Assembly (NCBI RefSeq): GCF_040126175.1
Contig: NZ_CP155828.1
Span: forward strand, 640,526-704,525
Source: Candidatus Phytoplasma solani
GTDB lineage: Bacteria > Bacillota_I > Bacilli_A > Acholeplasmatales > Acholeplasmataceae
Direction: 5' to 3'
Length of the DNA stretch: 64,000 bases
The position numbers and the translations under genes are program-made. The notes below the pieces were generated by a model. That model searched no databases, was not told where the DNA came from, and saw nothing but the letters and a program-made list of their open reading frames with translations. The first letter of the stretch is position 1. Each line of letters starts with the position of its first letter. This document shows positions 1 to 9,014 of this stretch, piece after piece.

Positions 1-122
1 TGGTTGACACAATAATTCTCCTTATTTCTCCTCTTTAGCAATATTTGTTAAAATCTTTTAACACTTATCCCTAAAGTAATTTATTTTTTGCAAAAAAATA
101 TCCATTAAGAAACACTTAATTT
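1..122. other. Short AT-rich end of window
   Basis: No coding region can be supported here. The stretch lies downstream of rnhC on the minus strand and ends at the window edge, so it may belong to a neighbouring gene that is out of view. Confidence 0.4.
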
Positions 123-1076
123 TTATTTTGATAAATATTTTTTAAATTTATGAGTAATGTTTTTAAAGTTGCATTTAGCAATATCTGTTAAAATTTTATT
201 TCCATATTTTTTAACAATTTCAGCAATTTGTTGATCAACAGTACTACCCGATCCTAAGCGCAACTTGCAAGATAATTGATGACTTAATTGATCAATTTCT
301 TGCAAAAAAACATATCTAGCAATAATAGATGCAATGGCAACACTTAAATAATTTATGTCTGCTTTAGTTTTAAATTGTATTTTTTTATAAATCAATTGTT
401 CATCTTTTAAATAATTAAAATAACATTTTTGAGAACAAAATTGATCTAAGACAACTGGAACAAATTTATCAACTTTTCCAATGGTTTGCATAATGGCTTT
501 ATTATGCATTAAAGCTTTGATTTGGTTTAAGTTGTTTTCTTTGATTAATGTATTATATTCACTTGGTTTTATTATTATTATGGATTTAATGACGTTGTCT
601 ATAATAGAAGGTATTATTTGTCTAATTTTTGCATCTGACATTTGTTTTGATTCTAAGATGGGACTCATTTTTTTGAAAAAATCCACCTTTTCAAGTGAAA
701 GATAGATAGAACAAACGACAACTGGCCCAAAAACATCTCCAGTGCCCACTTCATCACAACCTACAGATTCTAAATAATAAGAGTCTAGATTTTCCCTTTC
801 TTTATTTAAGGAATTTTTAAACGCGTTGGTTAGAGTTTGATCAAACGGCGTTAGATGTTCTATTTGCAATAATTTTTGTAAAAATATCATTTTATGAAAA
901 GCATTAGGTCCTTGGACAAGTAAAGTGCCGTTTTGATAAACAGTTATCGTGTTAGGGCTGTCATGGACAAAAAAATCAATAGTTTTGTTGATACTTTTTT
1001 TTTGTAATTGTTTTTCATAATATTTTTTGATTTTAAAAAACTGAATTGAGTTTAATTTTAAAGTATAATTTGACAT
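123..1076 (-). CDS. rnhC: Ribonuclease HIII
   Basis: Cuts the RNA strand of RNA-DNA hybrids in the cytoplasm, for example at primers and R-loops. The signature DEVGTGDVFGP lies at residues 108-118, with D108 and E109 as the first metal-binding acidic residues; further acidic residues follow near VVLDQF. The first 90 or so residues fit the N-terminal substrate-binding extension that separates RNase HIII from RNase HII. The length of 317 aa is normal for the family. It is the last of a minus-strand row of core genes and lies 37 bases downstream of the HD-domain gene. Identification is firm from the motif and length. Confidence 0.93.
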   Translation of the reverse strand: MSNYTLKLNSIQFFKIKKYYEKQLQKKSINKTIDFFVHDSPNTITVYQNGTLLVQGPNAFHKMIFLQKLLQIEHLTPFDQTLTNAFKNSLNKERENLDSYYLESVGCDEVGTGDVFGPVVVCSIYLSLEKVDFFKKMSPILESKQMSDAKIRQIIPSIIDNVIKSIIIIKPSEYNTLIKENNLNQIKALMHNKAIMQTIGKVDKFVPVVLDQFCSQKCYFNYLKDEQLIYKKIQFKTKADINYLSVAIASIIARYVFLQEIDQLSHQLSCKLRLGSGSTVDQQIAEIVKKYGNKILTDIAKCNFKNITHKFKKYLSK

Positions 1077-1113
1077 TTATTTTTCTTATCCTTTGATGTT
1101 TTGAGTAAATTTT

Positions 1114-2070
1114 TTAATAAAAATCATCATTGTTTTTATCGAAAAAAGGTTTATAAAAACTGTTTTTTTCTAAAACAGGAATTGGTTCTGTAAAAGTTTG
1201 AATATCAGTTTTTTGTAATGTTTCCTCTAAAACAGTTAATTTAGCGTCGATATTATCGAGATGCCAAATTAAAAGAGCTTCTGCTATTTGAGGTTTTTTG
1301 GCTGCTCCATATTCTAAAAGTCCGTGATTAGCGATAAGGATATGTTTTAAAAGCAAAATTTCTTCTGTTTTTTGGTAACCCAACAAATTAGCTTCTCTTT
1401 CTAGATCACAAGTAATCATCACTAAATGTCCCAATAACTTCCCTTCTTTTGTGTAATTTTTTTTGTCTACATCAATTTCTTTAATTTTGGCCATATCATG
1501 TAAAATAATCCCTGAATATAACAAATCATGATTTAAAAAAGGATAAATTTTTAAAATAATTTCTGCTATTTTTAACATGTTTAAAGTATGATATCCTAAG
1601 CCACCATAATAATTATGATGCATTTTTAAGGCTGCTTTAGCGATTAAAAATTGTGTTTTATTACTAAAATATAAATTAGTTGTCACTTCTTTTAAAATCT
1701 TGTTTTTTATTTTAGCAAGATATTTTTCTAAATTTGTTGCAATAATTGCAAACGACACAGGAGCGCATTGAAAAAAAGATATAAAAACATCATATAAAGT
1801 TTGAGGATCTAGTATTTTTTGCGCCAAAGTAAAATTTTGATTCATAAAAATTAATTCTTCTTTGTCTAAAAGACAAATAGTTTGAAAACAATATATTTTT
1901 CCTTGCAAAGGGTTAAGAGTTTCTTTTGCTAATTTAATGTTAATATCTATTTTGTTAGTTAATTGTAAAGTTATATTATGAAAATGATTACCTTGGTTAA
2001 TACTTGTTACTTTGCCTATAAAATGATTGATTTTATCTTTTTGTTTTGCAATAATATTATTGTTGTTCAT
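1114..2070 (-). CDS. yhaM: 3'-5' exoribonuclease of the YhaM type (OB fold plus HD domain)
   Basis: Probable exoribonuclease acting on single-stranded RNA (and perhaps DNA) from the 3' end. The first 80 or so residues resemble an OB-type nucleic-acid-binding domain. The HD phosphohydrolase part shows H161 followed by the pair H191-D192, in the order expected for metal binding. The length of 318 aa matches Firmicutes YhaM. Start at 2070 is the first ATG of the frame. The gene lies between cca and rnhC in one direction, probably in a common core cluster. Assignment to YhaM rather than another HD nuclease rests on the domain order and is fairly sure. Confidence 0.82.
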   Translation of the reverse strand: MNNNNIIAKQKDKINHFIGKVTSINQGNHFHNITLQLTNKIDINIKLAKETLNPLQGKIYCFQTICLLDKEELIFMNQNFTLAQKILDPQTLYDVFISFFQCAPVSFAIIATNLEKYLAKIKNKILKEVTTNLYFSNKTQFLIAKAALKMHHNYYGGLGYHTLNMLKIAEIILKIYPFLNHDLLYSGIILHDMAKIKEIDVDKKNYTKEGKLLGHLVMITCDLEREANLLGYQKTEEILLLKHILIANHGLLEYGAAKKPQIAEALLIWHLDNIDAKLTVLEETLQKTDIQTFTEPIPVLEKNSFYKPFFDKNNDDFY

Positions 2071-2218
2071 ATTTTCTTCTCTTTTTTCTTTTTTTCAATA
2101 ATGAAGTTAAAATGAATATTTAGTTTTTGTTTAGTAATAAAAATTTAATGTTATATTTCGCAATAAAAAATAAAATAATTAATGTTCCAAATGAAATATT
2201 TTAAAAGTTTTTTTAAAG

Positions 2219-3430
2219 TTAATACTTTTGATTTAAAACAAATTCCATTAATACTTCTTTTTGGTTAGGTATTTTTTGATTTAAAACTGCTTGAAGTAAT
2301 TTTTTTTTGATTTCTTTAATTGGGGGATGTAAGGGATTGATTATTTTTGGTAATATTTCTTTCCAACAAATTTTTAAGTCCTTAATGTCTTTTAAAGGCA
2401 AGTTCTTATATGTTTTTTGTATATTGTTTAAATTTTGAGAAAAGAGATGTTTTGATTTTTGATGAGATAAAAGATAATTAATTTTATAAGATAATAGACA
2501 ATTTTGAAGCCCATATTTAAATAAATTAAATTTCAAGTCTTCAAAGATATTATTACTTAAAATTATTAAGGTTTGGTATTTGTTTTTGTTTTTTGCATTA
2601 ATAGGCCAAAATAAAAAAATATTTTTATCAAAAGCAAGTGAGATACTCCAAAAAATATTTTCTTCTAAATATCTTTCTATTTTTAGTGTTTTGATTGTAA
2701 TAATATCTAAAGAAGCAAAAAAAATAATTGATCTTGTGATAGCTTTTAAATATAAATGTGTTTTAGTGTTAATTATTGTTTTGAAACTATTTTGCCAATT
2801 AGGATAAGTTATGATTTTTTGTAAATATTCATAAATTCTTTGATAAGAAATTTTGGTTAATAAATGTGATTGTGTTTTCAAAGCTTTTTTAGTTTGATGT
2901 TCTATTTTAATGTTTAATTTAGCTTGAAAATAAAAGGCTCTCATAATTCTTAAAGCATCTTTGTAAAAACTTATGAAAGGATTTGAGATGGTACGCAAAA
3001 TTTTTTGTTCTAAATCTAATTTTCCTGTTGTAAAATCAAAAATTTGCCCTTTTTCATCCATTAACAAAGCATTAATGGTAAAATCTCTTCTAATGATGTC
3101 TTTTTGCGCTTCTTGAATGAAAAAAATTTCACTAGGATGACGATTATTAAAATAAACTCCTTCTTCTCTGTAGGTAGTAATTTCAAAATTTTCTTCTTCG
3201 AAAATAATTTTAACACTTCCATAATGAGCATAATTTTTGCTTTGAAAAATAACATTAATATCTTGTGATAAAGCATTAGTGGTGATATCAATATCTTGAT
3301 CGATTTTAATATTCAATAAATAATCTCTAACAGCTCCACCAACAATAAAAGCCTCAAATCCTTGTTTTTTCAATATTTTGATAATTTTTTGAGCTTTTTT
3401 AATTTTTTTAAGAGATTCTAAATTTTTCAT
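2219..3430 (-). CDS. cca: CCA tRNA nucleotidyltransferase / poly(A) polymerase family
   Basis: Adds or repairs the 3' CCA end of tRNAs. The nucleotidyltransferase head has GGAVRD at residues 31-36 and the catalytic DxD pair at D46 and D48. It is followed by the family's RRDFTINAL motif near residue 115 and a helical tRNA-binding tail very rich in Lys and Ile. The length of 403 aa is usual. Since a phytoplasma has few tRNA-processing enzymes and no second copy is visible, CCA addition is more likely than polyadenylation, but sequence alone cannot separate the two. Confidence 0.9.
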   Translation of the reverse strand: MKNLESLKKIKKAQKIIKILKKQGFEAFIVGGAVRDYLLNIKIDQDIDITTNALSQDINVIFQSKNYAHYGSVKIIFEEENFEITTYREEGVYFNNRHPSEIFFIQEAQKDIIRRDFTINALLMDEKGQIFDFTTGKLDLEQKILRTISNPFISFYKDALRIMRAFYFQAKLNIKIEHQTKKALKTQSHLLTKISYQRIYEYLQKIITYPNWQNSFKTIINTKTHLYLKAITRSIIFFASLDIITIKTLKIERYLEENIFWSISLAFDKNIFLFWPINAKNKNKYQTLIILSNNIFEDLKFNLFKYGLQNCLLSYKINYLLSHQKSKHLFSQNLNNIQKTYKNLPLKDIKDLKICWKEILPKIINPLHPPIKEIKKKLLQAVLNQKIPNQKEVLMEFVLNQKY

Positions 3431-3524
3431 ATTTTTTTATTACTTTTATTTTAAAGTTTTAAAATTAGTTTATCAAACAACTTTAAAAAAATAACCTTTT
3501 TTATCTTTTTTATATAATTAATAA

Positions 3525-3546
3525 AAGACCATCGATTGATGGTCTT
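3525..3546 (-). terminator. Hairpin between tadA and cca
   Basis: AAGACCAT and ATGGTCTT flank CGATTG as an inverted repeat. On the minus strand it is followed by TTTATTAAT, so it may end the tadA transcript just before cca. The T-run is weak. Confidence 0.5.
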
Positions 3547-3582
3547 CACAATAACAGTAATTAATTTTTTTATCTTTTTAGA

Positions 3583-4047
3583 TCAATCTTTTTTTCTTAA
3601 TCGTTGAAAAAAGTTTTTCAAAAGTTCTGAACTTTCTTTAGCTAAAAAACCTGATTTAGCAATAATTTTATGGGATAATGGAATATTAAAAGAAGATGTA
3701 ATACTATCAATACAACCAGTTTTATAATCGTTTGCTCCATAATATAAATGTTTAACCCCAGCCTGTATTAAAGCACCTGCACACATTAAACAAGGTTCTA
3801 AAGTAACATAGACAGAAATATCATTTAAATGGCGATTCTTTAATTTTTTATTAGTTTTTATAAGAGCTAAAAATTCAGCGTGACCAAAAAAAATATTTTT
3901 TTGTTTGCGATTGTTGTAAGCGCGAGCAATAATTTGATTTTCTAATACAACTACTGCTCCAACGGGTACTTCTTTTTTAGAATATGCCTTACAAGCTTCT
4001 TTGAATGCTTCTTTCATAAAAAAAATATCTTTGTCGTTTTGCATCAT
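3583..4047 (-). CDS. tadA: tRNA-specific adenosine deaminase
   Basis: Deaminates the wobble adenosine of tRNA-Arg(ACG) to inosine. The zinc and proton-shuttle motif HAE is at residues 56-58, and the zinc cysteines lie in PCLMC at 85-89, in the spacing of the cytidine/deoxycytidylate deaminase fold. The length of 154 aa is typical. Two ATG codons open the frame (4047 and 4044); no strong ribosome binding site decides between them. It follows tdk in the same direction and is closed by the hairpin at 3525-3546. Confidence 0.93.
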   Translation of the reverse strand: MMQNDKDIFFMKEAFKEACKAYSKKEVPVGAVVVLENQIIARAYNNRKQKNIFFGHAEFLALIKTNKKLKNRHLNDISVYVTLEPCLMCAGALIQAGVKHLYYGANDYKTGCIDSITSSFNIPLSHKIIAKSGFLAKESSELLKNFFQRLRKKD

Positions 4048-4079
4048 AAATCATTAAACTAAATCCATTTTTTTATTTT

Positions 4080-4679
4080 TTATAAATTAATAATATTTTT
4101 ATCAACATCTAATAAAATATGATGTTGACGGCAACGAGGTTCATGATGTTCACTAGCGCCTATTAAAATCGTAGGATCGCTACTTTTAGCTGGTGTTCCA
4201 TTGATTAATCTTTGAGTTTTAGTAGCTATTTCTCCACTAACAGCACAAATAGCTGTTACTTTAGTAACAATTTCTGCTAACGCCAACAAATAAGGGATAG
4301 GGCCAAAAGGCTTTCTTTTGAAATCAAGATCTAAACCCGCTAAAATAACTTGAATGTTGCGATTAGCTAAATAATCAACAATATCAACAATATCATTATT
4401 TAAAAATTGAACTTCATCGATAATAATTAAATCGGTTTTTGGTGTAATAAAAACAAGAATATCGTGACTGTGATCAATTAAAATAGCAGGAATAGTATTT
4501 TGATTATGAGAAACAATTTTTCCTTCCGAAGAATAACGATTATCGATGCGAGGTTTAAAGGATAAAATATTTTTTTTCAATTTTTGAGCTTCTTGACTTC
4601 GCTTTATCAATGTTTCTGTTTTTCCCGCAAACATAGGTCCACAAATAACCTCAATAAAACCTTGTTCTTTTTTCAACAT
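4080..4679 (-). CDS. tdk: Thymidine kinase, type II
   Basis: Phosphorylates thymidine to dTMP in the salvage route, as expected for a parasite fed by its host. The P-loop GPMFAGKT is at residues 14-21, followed by IDEVQFL (Walker B) and the lasso-region motif TQRLINGTPA. The zinc site usual for the family is only partly kept: the first pair reads CAVS, with Ser in place of the second Cys, while CRQHH near the end is kept. Two thymidylate kinase genes elsewhere in the window supply the next step. Length 199 aa is normal. Confidence 0.93.
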   Translation of the reverse strand: MLKKEQGFIEVICGPMFAGKTETLIKRSQEAQKLKKNILSFKPRIDNRYSSEGKIVSHNQNTIPAILIDHSHDILVFITPKTDLIIIDEVQFLNNDIVDIVDYLANRNIQVILAGLDLDFKRKPFGPIPYLLALAEIVTKVTAICAVSGEIATKTQRLINGTPAKSSDPTILIGASEHHEPRCRQHHILLDVDKNIINL

Positions 4680-4739
4680 TACTTAAAAAAACCCTTCTAT
4701 CAACCTTATTTTATTAGTTTTTTAACAATTTAATTAAAT

Positions 4740-4973
4740 TTATTTTTCAGTTATTTTGGTTATTTTTTTATTTTTAATGTTGTAACGTTTATTGAATTTA
4801 TCAATTGGACCTGCGGCAACAATAAAAGTCTGTGCTCCGGTGTAAAAAGGATGACAATTAGAACAAGTTTCTATTTTGATATTAGCAACTGTTGTCCCAA
4901 TTTGATGTTTTTTTGCGCAAGTTGTACAAGAAATGTCAACTGTTTGAAATTGAGGATGTATTTTATTTTTCAT
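4740..4973 (-). CDS. rpmE: 50S ribosomal protein L31
   Basis: Large-subunit ribosomal protein of 77 aa. It begins MKNKIHPQFQ and has two cysteine pairs: C-x2-C early (CTTC) and CSNC near residue 37, followed by HPFYTGAQ, the L31 signature. Four cysteines mark it as the zinc-binding form. It sits between rpmB and tdk on the same strand. Confidence 0.95.
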   Translation of the reverse strand: MKNKIHPQFQTVDISCTTCAKKHQIGTTVANIKIETCSNCHPFYTGAQTFIVAAGPIDKFNKRYNIKNKKITKITEK

Positions 4974-5053
4974 ATATTTAGAAAGACTCCTGGATAATTA
5001 TTTGAAAAAATAAGTTAATTTTTATAAAAAGATAATAAAGTTATTTGAAACTT

Positions 5054-5242
5054 CTAAGCTCTTTGTAATTTAAGTTTTTTTAAAGCTCTGGCAGCAATTT
5101 TTATTTTTTGCACTTTTCCTTTTTCATCAATAATTTTAATATTTTGTAAATTACTTTTCCAAATTCTTCTTGTGGCGTTCATAGCATGACTACGACGATT
5201 ACCAAAAAGAGTAGTTTTACCAGTAACATAACATTTACTCAT
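5054..5242 (-). CDS. rpmB: 50S ribosomal protein L28
   Basis: 62-aa basic ribosomal protein. It starts with MSKCYVTGK and contains the family motif GNRRSHAMNATRR, followed by a Lys/Arg-rich tail. An AAAGGAG ribosome binding site lies just upstream on the minus strand. It is the last core gene before the mobile island. Confidence 0.95.
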   Translation of the reverse strand: MSKCYVTGKTTLFGNRRSHAMNATRRIWKSNLQNIKIIDEKGKVQKIKIAARALKKLKLQRA

Positions 5243-5712
5243 ACATTTATCTCCTTTGTTTATATTTACATATTTATTTTATATATATTTTATTATATCA
5301 TAATAACTAAAGAGGAGAAATTATTTTTTTCTTATTATTTGCAAAGATCAATTTTTTTTTACAACAATATTGCTAAAAAAGTTAATATAAAAATTATTTA
5401 TATAATGCAAAGTTGCTCAAAAATATAATAAAAATTATTTATTTTATGTGGATTTTTTTATTTTTTTAACATCAATTATGTATGAGGCGCAATACTCATC
5501 ATATCCAAACACTAGCACTTTTTATTCTGGTAAGCTCCACGAAAAGTGAACTGATAAAAAACAACACTTTTTGAGACAAAAAAGACATGACTCAAAAAAA
5601 ATGTTTACTATTACTTTTATTATACACTACTAAAATCGCATTTCAACATAAAAAAATAAAATTTTTTTGTTGTTCTTTAGTTGGTACAAAAAAACATAAA
5701 AAATTAATATTT

Positions 5713-5800
5713 ATGTTTTTTAACATAATTGCGTAAAAAAATAATTTTAATTTTATTTTCTAGGGGGATTTTTTACTTTTTTTACCTAACTAGTTACTGT
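5713..5800 (+). repeat. Relic of the sequence downstream of tra5
   Basis: Shares a long stretch with 44545-44630 (for example CTAGGGGGATTTT and ACATAATTGCGTAAAAAAAT), where it lies just 3' of an intact transposase gene. No transposase is left at this site. The reverse complement occurs at about 27573-27655. Confidence 0.65.
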
Positions 5801-5801
5801 A

Positions 5802-5839
5802 TAGACTGCCCCAAAAAAAGTGAACTGGTTTAAAGCAAC
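5802..5839. repeat. Orphan IS3-type end (copy 1)
   Basis: Reads TAGACTGCCCC, an A-run, then GTGAACTGGTTTAAAGCAAC. A nearly identical copy in the same direction is at 26554-26592. The CCCC plus A-run pattern is like the terminal repeats of IS3-family elements, but no element is attached, so this is read as a scar. Confidence 0.55.
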
Positions 5840-5840
5840 A

Positions 5841-5890
5841 AAATACCCAAATTATTTATTAATTAAAAATAAATAGTTTGGGTATTTTTT
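5841..5890 (+). terminator. Hairpin upstream of dnaB
   Basis: AAATACCCAAA pairs with TTTGGGTATTT across a loop of about 25 bases and is followed by T residues. It sits 28 bases before the dnaB start, so it could end a transcript coming in from the left or attenuate dnaB. Confidence 0.5.
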
Positions 5891-5917
5891 GTACCCAAAT
5901 GCAAAAAAGGAGAAAAG

Positions 5918-7225
5918 ATGTTAGAAGCTGAACGTGCATTGTTAGGTAGTTTGTTTTTAAATCCAGAAAAGATGGATGCTGTGAGAATTTTAATTGAAAC
6001 TCGCAATTTCACCACATCACAACATCGCTATATATTTGAGGCAATGAAGCACCTACGAAAACTAAATCGCGAGATTGATTACGTTTCTGTTAGTTCTACT
6101 TTAGAAACTAATAATAATTTAAACAAAATAGGAGGAATTGACTATTTGATTGAATTAACCGAAGAAACCCCACCAACTCAATATTTAGACACTTATATTG
6201 ATTTAATCAAAGAAAACACCCTTAAAACTGATTTATTAGATTTAATCAAACATTTACCTATTGAATTATCAAAAACTAAAAATATACATAATTATTTACA
6301 AACAGTCAAAAATCAAGTTGAAGGATTTATCCAAAATACTAAATCACCTTTTATTTCTACAAAAACATTAATCCCTTCTCTTCGCCAAAACATTATTACT
6401 GATAACGAAGATAACCAGTTTATAGGAATTAAAACAGGTTTTGACAATCTCGATGAATTAGTTTCTGGGTTTAAAAATAAACAATTAATTATTTTAGGCG
6501 CAAGAACTGGAATGGGTAAAACCGCTTTTATGCTAAATTTAATCACAAACATTACAAAAAATTTTCATCAAAAACAAGAATTAGAATCAAAACCAAAAAA
6601 ACAAAATGCAGTAATTTTTAGTTTAGAAATGACATCAGAAGAATTAGGAATTCGTTTAATTTCATCAGTATCACAAGTACCCTTAACAAAACTGCAACAC
6701 AAAACCTTAAATAAAGAAGATAGATTTGCATTAGCCAAAGCTGAATTTGAATTAACTAAATTAAATATTTTAATTGATGATGATAGAAATAATAAAATTG
6801 AAGATATTAAAAACAAATGTCGCCAAATGAAATATACAAAAGGACTTGATGTTGTTTTTATTGATTATTTACACTTATTAAAAGAAGAACAAAATTACAA
6901 TACCTATCAAGCAACAGCAGTAATTTCGCGTGAACTCAAAAAACTAGCAAGTGAACTTAATATTCCAATCATAGCTTTAAGTCAAATGAATCGCGCGACA
7001 AACATAAGAGAAGTCAAATCACCACAATTATCGGATTTAAGAGATTCAGGCACTATCGAACAAGATGCTGATGTTGTAATGTTTTTACACCGCGAAAGTT
7101 ATTATCAAAAACCAGACAATAACCCATTCACTAATTTAATCATTGCCAAAAACCGCAGTGGACAACTAGGTGAATGTAATTTTAATTTTTACAAACAAAT
7201 CCAAAAATTTGAAGTTTTAAATTAA
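5918..7225 (+). CDS. dnaB: Replicative DNA helicase DnaB, PMU copy
   Basis: Hexameric 5'-3' helicase of the RecA-like DnaB family. The N-terminal domain begins MLEAERALLGSLF (residues 1-13). The Walker A motif GARTGMGKT is at 194-202, Walker B is VVFIDYLHLL, and SQMNRA plus the arginine-rich end motif KNRSGQLGE follow. The start is fixed by AAAAAAGGAG 9 bases upstream. The length of 435 aa is near normal. It heads a plus-strand block with a PD-(D/E)XK-like gene and tmk, the usual PMU order. It differs strongly from the second dnaB at 39411 (different N-terminus), so the two are not recent duplicates. Confidence 0.9.
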   Translation: MLEAERALLGSLFLNPEKMDAVRILIETRNFTTSQHRYIFEAMKHLRKLNREIDYVSVSSTLETNNNLNKIGGIDYLIELTEETPPTQYLDTYIDLIKENTLKTDLLDLIKHLPIELSKTKNIHNYLQTVKNQVEGFIQNTKSPFISTKTLIPSLRQNIITDNEDNQFIGIKTGFDNLDELVSGFKNKQLIILGARTGMGKTAFMLNLITNITKNFHQKQELESKPKKQNAVIFSLEMTSEELGIRLISSVSQVPLTKLQHKTLNKEDRFALAKAEFELTKLNILIDDDRNNKIEDIKNKCRQMKYTKGLDVVFIDYLHLLKEEQNYNTYQATAVISRELKKLASELNIPIIALSQMNRATNIREVKSPQLSDLRDSGTIEQDADVVMFLHRESYYQKPDNNPFTNLIIAKNRSGQLGECNFNFYKQIQKFEVLN

Positions 7226-7241
7226 AAAAGGAAATAATAAA

Positions 7242-7874
7242 ATGAATCAATTAACTAATTTACATTTCAAAAATATTAATGTTTTTAATAATCAAAATTC
7301 ATGTGTTAACATAACCAAACAAATATGTCAACCATCTTTTTTTACTAAGCCTTTTAATGAATATATGTTAGAATCTCACAATAATCTAAATAAATATCTA
7401 GATAAAAACCAATACAACTCCCAAAGCCAAAAGACAATCCGCGGTAAAATCAATGAATACTTAATTTTGCTTTATCTAAACAACAAGGGAATCATCAATT
7501 TATACCCCCAGGCTTACTTGTTTTTCATCCCCGACATCAAATTCGATTTGGTTTTATTCACTAAAACCAAACGGATTATCGCTTTTAATTTCAAAACATG
7601 CCTGAGAGACCGATACAAACAAACAATTGTCGAAGCCCAACAATTAAAAAAACTCGACACCCGTTTTGAATTCTATTTATTAACTAACAATACCATTGAA
7701 TCCCAAAGATTAAACAACAAAATTGCAAATGGCAAAGTTCAAGGAATAAATCAAGTCATTAATCTATTTTCTAACAATGCAAATCAATTCTTACAAAACT
7801 TACTTACCAACCAATTCATCTCTTTTTCACCAATTAATTTAATTAAAAAAATGGTGCACTCAAATGACAAATAA
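7242..7874 (+). CDS. Conserved PMU protein with a PD-(D/E)XK nuclease-like pattern
   Basis: 210 aa, function not established. The middle has the order E72 in a helix (KINEYLILLYL), PDIKFDLVL with D98 and D102, then 11-14 residues on the strand IIAFNFK with N116 and K118. This resembles the E...D...(E/N)xK core of PD-(D/E)XK nucleases, with Asn in place of the usual Glu. The same residues are kept in the intron-split copy (36265-39396). AAAAGGA precedes the start. Its end overlaps tmk by 11 bases, so the two are probably translated together. A role in PMU DNA processing is inference; it may also be an inactive binding fold. Confidence 0.65.
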   Translation: MNQLTNLHFKNINVFNNQNSCVNITKQICQPSFFTKPFNEYMLESHNNLNKYLDKNQYNSQSQKTIRGKINEYLILLYLNNKGIINLYPQAYLFFIPDIKFDLVLFTKTKRIIAFNFKTCLRDRYKQTIVEAQQLKKLDTRFEFYLLTNNTIESQRLNNKIANGKVQGINQVINLFSNNANQFLQNLLTNQFISFSPINLIKKMVHSNDK

Positions 7875-8514
7875 ATTAATCGTTTTTGAAGGATTAGATG
7901 GCAGCGGAAAAACTACTTTAATTAAACAATTAAAAAAATATTTCAAAAACCAAAACAAAAAAGTAATTTTGTGTCAAGGATTAGGAAGTTCTTCAATTGG
8001 TAAACCAATTAGAAATTTATTTTTACATCAAACAAATTTATCACCCAATACTAGATTTTTACTTAGTTTAACTAACATGCTCCAAACCCAAGAAGAGCTC
8101 ATTATTCCTGGTTTATCCAAAAATTACATTGTTTTAGTCGACCGTTGGTATGATTCTTCTTTTGCTTATCAAGGTGATGATATAAATCTTGATTATGGCG
8201 ACAAAATATTAACTTCAAAATTCATAAATCATTTCTTAATTAAACCTAATTTAACTATTTATCTAGATATTGACCCTACAATAGGGTTAAAAAGAAAACA
8301 AACTCAACTCAATCATAAATTAGATTTAATCGAACAAAAACCCTTAATTTATTTTCAAAATGTTCGCAAAAATTACTTAAACCAACACAAATACTGTAAT
8401 AATCCAAATTGCGAACACGAAAATTGCAATAGTTTTTTAATTAATGCAACACAATCTAAAAATAAAATTTTCAAACAAATAATTAAGATTTTAACCATTA
8501 AAAAAATATTTTAA
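7864..8514 (+). CDS. tmk: Thymidylate kinase, PMU copy 1
   Basis: Converts dTMP to dTDP for DNA synthesis. The P-loop GLDGSGKTT is at residues 10-18, with DRW at 93-95 followed by the YDSSFAYQG region. The length of 216 aa is normal. Odd: a cysteine cluster near the C-terminus (C178, C183, H185, C188) replaces part of the usual lid and tail and could bind zinc; the second copy lacks it. The start overlaps the end of the upstream gene. PMUs commonly carry tmk copies, and this one is intact. Confidence 0.92.
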   Translation: MTNKLIVFEGLDGSGKTTLIKQLKKYFKNQNKKVILCQGLGSSSIGKPIRNLFLHQTNLSPNTRFLLSLTNMLQTQEELIIPGLSKNYIVLVDRWYDSSFAYQGDDINLDYGDKILTSKFINHFLIKPNLTIYLDIDPTIGLKRKQTQLNHKLDLIEQKPLIYFQNVRKNYLNQHKYCNNPNCEHENCNSFLINATQSKNKIFKQIIKILTIKKIF

Positions 8515-8538
8515 ATTTTCAAAAAAAGGTAATAAAAA

Positions 8539-8991
8539 ATGACAAATTCATTAACTTTTTTATCTCAAACAAAAAATTTCATCAAACGCCACCACCTACA
8601 AATTGATTTATTAAAAACAATAATTGATAAAAACAACATACAAATCAATAAATTATTTAACCTTTTGCCATCTAAAAACTCTTATTCAGATATTTATTTT
8701 GAAATAGAACTAGAAATTCAAGAACTTTTAGCAGACAACGAGGAACTCCAACACAAAATTGAAATCATCCAAGAATATTACATTGTAGGTTTTCAAAAAT
8801 TGAAAGAAAAATTAATTTCTTTAAATCAACATCAAAGATTGTATGAAATTGATTCAATCCATCTTTACAATCACATTTGTAAAAATATTTTTGAGCTTAA
8901 TTTTTACTCCCGTGTTTATTTAGATTCATCTTTTTTATATGGGTTAACTTCTTTCACAATTAACATTTTAAAAAAATATAATAAAAATTAA
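8539..8991 (+). CDS. Hypothetical PMU protein with a coiled-coil segment
   Basis: 150 aa, not recognised. An acidic, leucine-rich stretch near residues 53-80 (with ELEIQELLADNEELQ) looks like a coiled coil. No signal peptide or membrane segment is seen. It follows tmk after 24 bases with an AAAAAAGG ribosome binding site, so it is likely part of the same operon as dnaB and tmk. Confidence 0.65.
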   Translation: MTNSLTFLSQTKNFIKRHHLQIDLLKTIIDKNNIQINKLFNLLPSKNSYSDIYFEIELEIQELLADNEELQHKIEIIQEYYIVGFQKLKEKLISLNQHQRLYEIDSIHLYNHICKNIFELNFYSRVYLDSSFLYGLTSFTINILKKYNKN

Positions 8992-9014
8992 ACAAATAGG
9001 AGAAATAAAATAAA

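Larger units (their letters stand above)
5243..5917. other. Gene-free junction between core chromosome and island, with insertion-sequence relics
   Basis: No gene seen. The first 50 bases hold the rpmB leader. An inverted repeat TTTTTGAG/CTCAAAAA lies at 5568-5598 and could be a terminator. From 5713 to 5800 the sequence matches the DNA next to the tra5 gene at 44545-44630. At 5802-5839 and 5533-5552 are two short IS3-type end sequences. The upstream hairpin of dnaB (5841-5887) follows. Together these mark the left edge of the mobile island as a pile of old insertion-sequence ends. Confidence 0.6.
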
